Shown one piece after another: positions 1-4,858 of a DNA stretch of 5,213 bases. The notes under the pieces were generated by a model that saw only the letters and a list, made by a program, of their open reading frames with translations, searched no databases and had not been told where the DNA came from. A program made the position numbers and the translations under genes. The stretch spans positions 1-5,213 of the forward strand of contig JASLVT010000112.1 in assembly GCA_030741175.1 (NCBI GenBank). Reading direction: 5' to 3'. Position 1 is the first letter of the stretch. Each line of letters starts with the position of its first letter. This stretch comes from Porticoccaceae bacterium (GTDB taxonomy: Bacteria; Pseudomonadota; Gammaproteobacteria; Pseudomonadales; Porticoccaceae).

Positions 1-273
1 ACCGTCTTTAAATGTGAAGGTATAAACTCCAGAGTTAATCGCAATATCACCAAAGCGGCGCACATTGGATTCGTCTATTTTTCCCTGCGGCCCTTTGGCT
101 AGAAAATGCACAAAGTAGTCTTCAATTTCTGCATGGTTATGGCGAACCTTATTGGAGACTGTCGGCAAGAGAATGGCATCACTGGCATAGAGTGCTACGA
201 CATTTTTTGGATCACCAGTTTGTAGCGCATTATTCCATTGCTCAAATAATGCTTGAATTTCGTTATCTGCCAT
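1..273 (-). CDS. NTF2-like protein (CaMKII association domain / SgcJ-EcaC type), 3' end outside window
   Basis: I translated this frame by hand from ATG 271-273; it stays open for 91 codons to the window edge, so the C-terminus is missing. The protein starts MADNEIQAIFEQWNNALQTG, then DP (21-22), VALYASDAILLPT (26-38), a DYF helix (52-54) and SGVYTFTFKDG at the end. The W-x3-L-x2-GD and LYxxDAxLLPT signatures, followed by the SGxYTFTF strand, are typical of the cone-shaped NTF2-like superfamily, closest to the CaMKII-association-domain/SgcJ-EcaC group. Members are usually about 130-160 residues, so perhaps two thirds is visible. The start is supported by AAAGG eight nt upstream. No signal peptide is seen, so it should be cytoplasmic. 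It follows the 71-residue gene by 40 nt and probably shares its transcript. These folds bind or isomerise small molecules or simply dimerise; no specific substrate can be named. The family call is fairly secure, the function is not. Confidence 0.8.
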   Translation of the reverse strand, partial: MADNEIQALFEQWNNALQTGDPKNVVALYASDAILLPTVSNKVRHNHAEIEDYFVHFLAKGPQGKIDESNVRRFGDIAINSGVYTFTFKDG

Positions 274-313
274 AGCTAGCGCCTTTTTCTATCCTGTGTA
301 TTGATGAATTTGC

Positions 314-529
314 TTACAGAGCGGCTTGCGCACGCTGAAACCAAGCGAGTACATTGAGTCGATGCTGCTGTCCATACAATCTTACAAATTGTTGCGTGCG
401 AAAATCTTTCTTATTCTGCAATGACGAAATGCGCTCCTGAATATAGTCCGGAGTAAGCTCAAGCCCACAGTCCACCGTAATACAATGGTGCCATGTGTCA
501 TAGTCGTGGGGAATAATTGCGTTTTCCAT
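314..529 (-). CDS. Small conserved-looking hypothetical protein with HHC...C motif (71 aa)
   Basis: I do not recognise this gene. ATG 527-529 is preceded by GGAAGG with a 9-nt spacer, and an in-frame TAG sits directly upstream, so the start is well fixed. The product has an acidic, aromatic N-terminus, then W13-H14-H15-C16-I-T-V-D-C21-G22, a predicted helix around 26-39 (TPDYIQERISSLQ) and a second helical part with F48, YG 52-53, H56 and W63. There is no signal peptide or membrane segment, so it is probably cytoplasmic. The spacing of His14, His15, Cys16, Cys21 and His56 could suit metal binding or redox chemistry, but that is inference. The patterned residues and strong ribosome site argue for a real gene rather than a chance frame. 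It lies 280 nt after the dioxygenase gene and 40 nt before the NTF2-like gene, most likely in one transcript with the latter. Confidence 0.72.
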   Translation of the reverse strand: MENAIIPHDYDTWHHCITVDCGLELTPDYIQERISSLQNKKDFRTQQFVRLYGQQHRLNVLAWFQRAQAAL

Positions 530-809
530 CTAAAAATACCTTCCAGTTTTTCGTCTCGCTAATCCGCTATGGATACTGTCAATCATGCCTTGGTTCCCAC
601 TGCAACTTGCACTAGAGACAAGGCAAACGGGAAATCTACCTGCATCCTAGCCCATCAATGTACCGTTGAATCAGGCAAATCATACTCGACTCACCACAAC
701 AAGCGCACGATTCTCTCCATCAGCACTAATATAGTCAAGATTAAAATGTCAGGGTATTGGCGTAGCTATTGCATCTGCCTGTTCCGTATCTTCATTCAAG
801 GACTGGCAA
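530..809. other. Gene-free spacer between the dioxygenase gene and the 71-aa gene
   Basis: This 280-bp stretch holds no open frame that I believe on either strand; the minus-strand frames are closed by frequent stops. After the dioxygenase stop there is no GC-rich hairpin with a T-run, so transcription of the catabolic operon may read through. The only structure noted is a small palindrome, TGCAACTTGCA at 601-611, and a possible minus-strand promoter given separately. The segment most likely contains the 5' leader of the 71-aa/NTF2-like gene pair. Confidence 0.6.
710..738 (-). promoter_or_regulatory. Possible sigma-70 promoter for the 71-aa/NTF2-like gene pair
   Basis: On the minus strand TTGACT (738-733, five of six matches to the -35 consensus) is followed after 17 nt by GAGAAT (715-710, four of six matches to the -10 consensus). 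Transcription would start near 703 and leave a leader of about 175 nt before the ATG at 529. The match is ordinary for a chance hit in AT-balanced DNA and is offered only because the spacer is otherwise empty and correctly placed. Confidence 0.25.
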
Positions 810-1991
810 TTACGAGCTCCGGCTTCTCAGTTGCTCAAACTCTCGAATCTTTGACATAACATCGTCTCTCTCAATATAGGTACCGCGGAGTGCTCTGTCG
901 CCAGTCTTGGGATAAAACTCACTGCGGCCATGCAATACGCGACGGTTATCAAACATAATCAAATCACCAGCTGCTAATGGAAAGCTTATTTGATAGTCCG
1001 GAGAATTAACCAAATCCATAAAACAAACCAGTGCTGCATAGATACTATCCATGTCTTTATAGTCTGCCTGTAAAGGTGCTCTGGAGAATGGCAATAATCG
1101 AACTTCCAAGGGTTCACCTCGATCATCTAAACCAATAATTGGCGCTGACCATCGATAATCGGTTGCGCCGGCACGGTTGGCATGACACCACTTTGCGCTG
1201 ATAAGCGTCTTATAATGTGCGGGAAATTGCCGCTTGATATCATGAGCCACTTTAAAGCCATCGGTGAGCGTACTTTGCCCCCCTTTAGCCTCAGCGATTC
1301 GACAATGAAGAAGCTGAATGCCTGGGGGTGACTCTCGCGTTGGAATATCGGTATGAGCCGCCAGATGGTGGCTAGTGTAAGCCAAGGTATCACTGTCCGC
1401 TTTGGAAATAACATCAAAGATACGATTAAAGTGTGTTTCTCGAATCGGTCCAATGCGCAGAGCCATAGTTTCAACTTGGGCTGGGTCTGTCGGCAAGCCA
1501 CGCAGGCGGACCATGCCGTAGCGCAGGATTGTTACAAGGGCTTCATATAACAACTCATCAGTCACAACGCCATTAATGGCATCAAGGCTTGGCGGCTCGG
1601 AGAGATCGGTGGCACTCCACTGTCTTATTTGATCATCTCGTTGACTGCGCGCTTCAGTACTATGCGCATGCAGCCAATCCGGATTGTAGCGGCTACGGTG
1701 TTGACCCTCCGACCAAGAGACAACTAACGCGCCTTCAGCATCAATATCGACCGAGCTAGGCCTGATATCCAAGGGCACATCGCGAAGATCAAGCAAGTGC
1801 TCACGGGTAACAGGATTAAGGCATTCCTCACAGCAGCAATTATCCCTTAGCCAGACTGGGTGAAGTGTCGATTGCTGATCATCATTCCAATGCAATACCA
1901 CCGCCTTATCAATAATGGTCGCTGATACTATGCTATTGCGTTGAGGCCAAAAAAGGTTATCTGGTGTAGCGATTTTATTGGATACATTCAC
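810..1991 (-). CDS. Gamma-butyrobetaine dioxygenase (Fe(II)/2-oxoglutarate-dependent), 393 aa
   Basis: This enzyme hydroxylates gamma-butyrobetaine to L-carnitine, using O2 and 2-oxoglutarate and releasing succinate and CO2, in the cytoplasm. Residues ~20-110 form the N-terminal GBBH-like domain (DUF971 type): LRDNCCCEEC at 48-57 and His98 match the Cys3His zinc site of human BBOX (Cys52, Cys54, Cys57). Residues ~135-380 are the TauD-type jelly roll. AHTD gives Fe ligands His213 and Asp215, NRRVLHGRSEF gives His354, and Arg366 in RALRG fits the 2-oxoglutarate-binding Arg. PPGIQLLHC (222-230) is a strong family signature. The usual length is about 380-410. The start is GTG with GGAG eight nt upstream. 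It is the third gene of the operon, 25 nt after the dehydrogenase-thioesterase gene, which supports this substrate over trimethyllysine. At cage positions, Tyr205 is kept but Phe188 and Phe192 seem to replace the human Tyr/Trp; this rests on alignment from memory. Confidence 0.9.
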   Translation of the reverse strand: MNVSNKIATPDNLFWPQRNSIVSATIIDKAVVLHWNDDQQSTLHPVWLRDNCCCEECLNPVTREHLLDLRDVPLDIRPSSVDIDAEGALVVSWSEGQHRSRYNPDWLHAHSTEARSQRDDQIRQWSATDLSEPPSLDAINGVVTDELLYEALVTILRYGMVRLRGLPTDPAQVETMALRIGPIRETHFNRIFDVISKADSDTLAYTSHHLAAHTDIPTRESPPGIQLLHCRIAEAKGGQSTLTDGFKVAHDIKRQFPAHYKTLISAKWCHANRAGATDYRWSAPIIGLDDRGEPLEVRLLPFSRAPLQADYKDMDSIYAALVCFMDLVNSPDYQISFPLAAGDLIMFDNRRVLHGRSEFYPKTGDRALRGTYIERDDVMSKIREFEQLRSRSS

Positions 1992-1999
1992 AGCAATGA

Positions 2000-2003
2000 C
2001 TCC
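2000..2003 (-). promoter_or_regulatory. Ribosome binding site that fixes the GTG start of the dioxygenase
   Basis: The minus strand reads GTGGAG here, and the GGAG core ends eight nt before GTG 1989-1991, an ideal spacing. No in-frame ATG lies nearby at the expected N-terminus of the protein, so the non-ATG start is accepted. It sits inside the 25-nt gap after the TAA of the upstream gene. Confidence 0.75.
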
Positions 2004-2016
2004 ACTTTAATGGTGG

Positions 2017-3462
2017 TTATTTTTTGAGGTCAAAATTGCGCAGTGCAGTCGCCACAGGCTCTTCTGGCATGCAGGATTTGCGTGATGTTAGATCGACATG
2101 CAATAAAAACTGGGCGCCTGTAGCAACTGTATTACCTGAGGGGTCTTTCATCTCATGATACAAATCCAATTTTTTACCCTCGGCGAGTTTGACACTGGTG
2201 AACACAGTAATTTCATCGCCGGCATGGCACTCGTTTAAATAATCGATTTTCAAATCCACGGTAAAGTAACTGTAGCCCCGCGCAACATAGTCAGGATCGG
2301 CACCTAGACGCCGAAGAATCATATCGCTAGCTTTGGAAAACACCTCAGCATAATGGCTATCATTCATGTGACCATTAAAGTCGAGCCAACTGCTGGGTAT
2401 AACACGGTGAATGGTGAGCATCTCATTGCATTCAAAAAGTGGCTCGGTTGATTTAACGCTGGTTTTCTGTAACCCAACATCAACCTTATTAAGCAAATTA
2501 CCTGCACCCCAGTCTTTCAGTTTTAGCGCGCGCATCATGGCGACTAGATTATCATCGCGGATATGTTCTAACTCGGTGATCGAATAGTGTCCTGATTGCT
2601 TATCGGATTGATCGGCAATAGTAGTAATCAATTGGTCTGATAATTCAGGGACATCCATCAGCTTGGTCCATGGCCATTTAAGTGCAGGACCGAACTGTGC
2701 CATAAAGTGCGCCATGCCCGCTTCGCCCCCAGCCATGCGATAAGTCTCAAAGAGCCCCATCTGTGCCCAGCGCAAACCAAAGCCATAGCGGATGGCATCA
2801 TCAATTTCACTGGTGCTGGCAATACCATCATTGACAAGCCAAAGGCTTTCACGCCAAACGGCTTCCAGTAACCTGTCGGCAATATGGGCATCAATTTCTT
2901 TGCGCACCACTAACGGATGCATACCCAGTTGAGACAGTATTGCTCTGGCCTGATCTGTGGTCTTCGACTCGCCAACTAACTCAACTAATGGAATAAGGTA
3001 GACAGGATTAAAGGGGTGGGCGACGATAATTTGTTGTGGGTTAGATGAGCCATGCTGTAATTCCGACGGTTTAAAGCCCGATGTAGAGGAAGCGATAATC
3101 GCGTCTTTATTACAGTGGCTTTGAATTTCACTAATAGTGCTGTGCTTAACTTCTAGACGCTCAGGAACAGATTCACTTATCCAACTGGCATTGGATACTG
3201 CATCGGCAATACTCGAGCAAAATTGGATTACCCCCTCTGTGGGCAGCATGTGCTCATATAGCCCCGGAAGAGAGCGACGAGCGTTGACCAGCATTTGATT
3301 AATCTTGCGCTCAGCCCCCGAGTCTGGGTCGTAAATATTGACGTCACAACCCATCAATAAAAAACGTGCAGCCCAGCCACCGCCGATTACACCGCCACCT
3401 ATCACTGCAACAGTTATCGGCATGGTGCTACTTGTATCTTGATGATCAAGACCGGCGCTCAT
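2017..3462 (-). CDS. lcdH: Bifunctional L-carnitine dehydrogenase / betainyl-CoA thioesterase, 481 aa
   Basis: The N-terminal part (~14-330) oxidises L-carnitine to 3-dehydrocarnitine with NAD+; the C-terminal part (~345-460) should hydrolyse betainyl-CoA to glycine betaine and CoA. The first part is a 3-hydroxyacyl-CoA-dehydrogenase-type Rossmann protein: VAVIGGGVIGGGW (18-30) is the dinucleotide loop, Asp45 ends strand 2 as an NAD-preferring acid, SES-x-PE (96-101) and SSTSG (125-129) follow, and AHPFNP (148-153) with Glu161 gives the catalytic His149-Glu pair. The second part is a 4HBT hotdog domain with D361-FNGHMN-367, Asp361 being the probable catalytic acid. Single-domain carnitine dehydrogenases are about 320 residues, so the extra ~150 are the fused thioesterase, an arrangement known in this family. 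The ATG overlaps the stop of the preceding gene as ATGA, which favours it over Met14 and implies translational coupling. The GGGC upstream is a poor ribosome site. Confidence 0.93.
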   Translation of the reverse strand: MSAGLDHQDTSSTMPITVAVIGGGVIGGGWAARFLLMGCDVNIYDPDSGAERKINQMLVNARRSLPGLYEHMLPTEGVIQFCSSIADAVSNASWISESVPERLEVKHSTISEIQSHCNKDAIIASSTSGFKPSELQHGSSNPQQIIVAHPFNPVYLIPLVELVGESKTTDQARAILSQLGMHPLVVRKEIDAHIADRLLEAVWRESLWLVNDGIASTSEIDDAIRYGFGLRWAQMGLFETYRMAGGEAGMAHFMAQFGPALKWPWTKLMDVPELSDQLITTIADQSDKQSGHYSITELEHIRDDNLVAMMRALKLKDWGAGNLLNKVDVGLQKTSVKSTEPLFECNEMLTIHRVIPSSWLDFNGHMNDSHYAEVFSKASDMILRRLGADPDYVARGYSYFTVDLKIDYLNECHAGDEITVFTSVKLAEGKKLDLYHEMKDPSGNTVATGAQFLLHVDLTSRKSCMPEEPVATALRNFDLKK

Positions 3463-4367
3463 TGCGGTGCCCGCTTGACCAAGCCCAGTTGATCGCGTAC
3501 CTGTTGAGGGCTCATTAATTTGGCACCCATAGCCTCAATAATAATTGCCGCTTTATTGACTAACGCTTCATTGGTGGCCAGCACTCCTTTCTCCAACCAT
3601 AAGTTGTCCTCCAAGCCAACGCGCACATTGCCACCGGCCAATACGGAGGCGGCAACATAGGGCATTTGATCTCGACTCATGGAGAAAGAGGACCAATGCC
3701 AATGGTCAGGAATATTATTGACCATCGCCATATAAGTATTGAGATCATTGGGTGCACCCCAAGGTATACCCATACACAGCTGAATGAGCACTGGGTCATC
3801 AATTAAACCCTCTGAAGCCAGTTGCTTGGCAAACCATAGATGGCCGGTATCAAATACTTCAATTTCGGGCTTCACCCCCAGTGAGGCCATCATGCCGGCC
3901 ATCTCTCTCAGCATGCCCGGCGTGTTAGTCATTACGTAGTCCGCCTCGGCAAAATTCATGGTGCCACAGTCCAGTGTGCATATTTCCGGCAGGCAGTCAG
4001 CAATGGGTTTCATACGACTCTCGGCGCTCCCCATATCTGTACCTGACTGCAACGGCAGTGGGGCTGATGGCGGCCCAAACACCATATCGCCACCCATACC
4101 GGCGGTAAGATTTAACACCACATCAGTGTCGGCATCACGAATGCGCTCAGTCAGCTCGCGATACAGTTTGGGATCTCTGGAGGGAGCGCCAGTCTCTGGA
4201 TCACGCACATGACAATGAACCACCGCAGCACCGGCTTTGGCGGCGGCAATAGCACTATCGGCAATTTGCTTGGGTGATCGGGGTACTTTGTCACTGCGGT
4301 CCTGCGTGCTGCCAGATCCAGTAACCGCACAGGTAATAAAGACATCTGAAGATATAGATAATGGCAT
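3459..4367 (-). CDS. BKACE (DUF849) beta-keto acid cleavage enzyme, probable 3-dehydrocarnitine:acetyl-CoA enzyme, 302 aa
   Basis: BKACE enzymes convert a beta-keto acid plus acetyl-CoA to acetoacetate plus a new acyl-CoA. Beside a carnitine dehydrogenase the substrate is almost certainly 3-dehydrocarnitine and the product betainyl-CoA. The whole length is one TIM-barrel domain of normal size (~300). Seen directly: ITCAVTGSG at 11-19, KAGAAVVHCHVRDPETGAPS at 44-63 with the zinc ligands His51 and His53, LNLTAGMGGD at 85-94, FDTGH at 172-176, GIPWG at 200-204 and GGNVRVGLEDN at 245-255, whose Glu253 is the expected third zinc ligand. I start at ATG 4365-4367, with TGAG seven nt upstream; an in-frame TTG two codons earlier is less likely. 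It is the first gene of the operon and ends in an ATGA overlap with the dehydrogenase gene. The substrate call rests on context and was not read from pocket residues. Confidence 0.92.
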   Translation of the reverse strand: MPLSISSDVFITCAVTGSGSTQDRSDKVPRSPKQIADSAIAAAKAGAAVVHCHVRDPETGAPSRDPKLYRELTERIRDADTDVVLNLTAGMGGDMVFGPPSAPLPLQSGTDMGSAESRMKPIADCLPEICTLDCGTMNFAEADYVMTNTPGMLREMAGMMASLGVKPEIEVFDTGHLWFAKQLASEGLIDDPVLIQLCMGIPWGAPNDLNTYMAMVNNIPDHWHWSSFSMSRDQMPYVAASVLAGGNVRVGLEDNLWLEKGVLATNEALVNKAAIIIEAMGAKLMSPQQVRDQLGLVKRAPQ

Positions 4368-4428
4368 AGGCAAGCTCAGTTATTAACGTTAGTTTTAGTA
4401 GAAATGATTTGACCGCCTCTTACTCGTC

Positions 4429-4456
4429 AGTGTATCCGTGCACCCTGACTCAGCAA
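4429..4456 (-). promoter_or_regulatory. Weak sigma-70-like promoter candidate for the carnitine operon
   Basis: On the minus strand TTGCTG (4456-4451) and TACACT (4434-4429) are 16 nt apart. The -35 matches at three of six positions and the -10 at four of six, so it would need an activator. It predicts a start near 4422 and a leader of about 55 nt. The inverted repeat at 4454-4481 touches its -35 and the heptamer cluster lies just upstream, the usual place for an activator. This is inference from layout; other weak hexamer pairs exist in the region. Confidence 0.22.
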
Positions 4457-4481
4457 TGTTCTTTGTACGTCATTAACATTG
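4454..4481. repeat. Inverted repeat, possible operator (7-bp arms, 14-nt spacer)
   Basis: CAATGTT (4454-4460) and AACATTG (4475-4481) are perfect reverse complements separated by 14 nt. The dyad touches the -35 of the candidate promoter and the first TTGATAT copy. The long AT-rich spacer suits a dimeric DNA-binding protein better than an RNA hairpin. A 7-bp dyad of this kind is not rare by chance in a region of this size, so support is modest. Confidence 0.3.
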
Positions 4482-4516
4482 ATATCTGCGACGTTGATAT
4501 TGGATCGGATTGATAT
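4479..4516 (+). repeat. Cluster of three TTGATAT direct repeats
   Basis: TTGATAT occurs at 4479-4485, 4494-4500 and 4510-4516, all in the same orientation and 15-16 bp apart, about one and a half helical turns. Four exact copies within 180 bp (with the one at 4649) is well above chance for a 7-mer, though one further copy lies inside the dioxygenase coding region (1234-1240). On the transcribed minus strand the motif reads ATATCAA. It could be a binding site for the operon's regulator. Confidence 0.5.
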
Positions 4517-4625
4517 TGCAGAGACAGCAGCCAATACAATCTCTGTACCACGGATGGTAGACACTTGCCACGCTGCTTGGCTGAATATTCCCATGGTGTT
4601 ACCAACTTTTTATTATTTTTATGGG

Positions 4626-4643
4626 TGCATCTATACCGATGCA
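4626..4643. repeat. Inverted repeat TGCATC-N6-GATGCA, possible operator
   Basis: The arms TGCATC (4626-4631) and GATGCA (4638-4643) are perfect reverse complements around TATACC. An 18-bp dyad is the size expected for a dimeric repressor or activator. Its right end runs into the IHF-like site and the second heptamer pair. It stands alone, so chance cannot be excluded. Confidence 0.3.
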
Positions 4644-4654
4644 ATCAGTTGATA
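4642..4654 (-). promoter_or_regulatory. Candidate IHF binding site
   Basis: The minus strand reads TATCAACTGATTG, an exact match to the IHF core WATCAA-N4-TTR. A full match is expected only about once per 65 kb per strand in random sequence. It lies about 200 nt before the candidate operon start, so bending could bring an upstream-bound regulator to the promoter. IHF sites are degenerate and a core match alone is not proof. Confidence 0.35.
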
Positions 4655-4665
4655 TCGATTGATAC
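4649..4665 (+). repeat. Second pair of TTGATAT/TTGATAC repeats
   Basis: TTGATAT (4649-4655) and TTGATAC (4659-4665) begin exactly 10 bp apart, one helical turn, and have the same orientation as the three copies at 4479-4516. The first overlaps the IHF-like core, whose ATCAA is the complement of TTGAT, so the two readings may describe the same signal. Confidence 0.4.
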
Positions 4666-4780
4666 AGGGCATTGCATTATTTAACTCAAATCCCAACTCA
4701 TCATAATCAAACATTCATTATCAGAGCAATATGTTTTCACTGTGCTACTGACGTAGTAGAGAAGTGGTGGGGAGATGGCC

Positions 4781-4799
4781 GATAAACGCTTAATAAGCG
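4781..4799 (-). terminator. Weak hairpin terminator candidate after the rightmost gene
   Basis: On the minus strand CGCTT-ATT-AAGCG forms a perfect 5-bp stem with a 3-nt loop, followed directly by TTTATC. It lies about 60 nt after the stop of the gene at 4859-5213, a normal place for a terminator. The stem is short and the T-run is interrupted, so termination would be inefficient. Confidence 0.3.
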
Positions 4800-4858
4800 C
4801 AGAGAATCAAGGCAAAATATTACGACTAAGACTTTCTAATAACTTGGTTGCCGCCCGT

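Larger units (their letters stand above)
4368..4858. other. Gene-free control region upstream of the carnitine operon
   Basis: No credible gene was found in about 490 bp between the operon and the rightmost gene. The part next to that gene (about 4740-4858) has a weak hairpin. The part from about 4420 to 4665 carries five TTGATAT/TTGATAC heptamers on the plus strand, two inverted repeats, an exact IHF consensus match and a weak promoter. The length and repeat content suggest a regulated promoter for the catabolic operon. No riboswitch-like fold or small RNA was recognised. Confidence 0.6.

Noticed and set aside
530..812. A terminator directly after the dioxygenase gene
   Set aside because: No GC-rich hairpin followed by a T-run was found; only a weak TGCC/GGCA pairing with a long loop.
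569..859. Plus-strand open frame of 96 codons in the 530-809 spacer
   Set aside because: It runs into the dioxygenase gene on the opposite strand, has no ribosome site before its ATG and shows no domain pattern.
1127..1501. Minus-strand 124-codon frame inside the dioxygenase gene, and the similar frames at 1353-1550 (+), 2658-2894 (-), 3958-4212 (+) and 4151-4345 (-)
   Set aside because: All are shadows lying wholly within well-supported genes, without domain signatures of their own.
3438..3450. Inverted repeat CTTGA-TGA-TCAAG near the start of the dehydrogenase gene
   Set aside because: Short arms within coding DNA; chance is the simplest explanation.
4515..4535. Sigma-54-like TTGGC...TGCAA on the minus strand near the IHF-like site
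   Set aside because: The GG and GC elements are 11 nt apart where 10 are required, and the -24 element lacks the CAC extension.
4450..4644. Minus-strand 64-codon frame upstream of the BKACE gene
   Set aside because: It begins with TTG without a ribosome site, has a composition unlike the neighbouring proteins, and covers the repeats and promoter candidate, so it is more likely control DNA.
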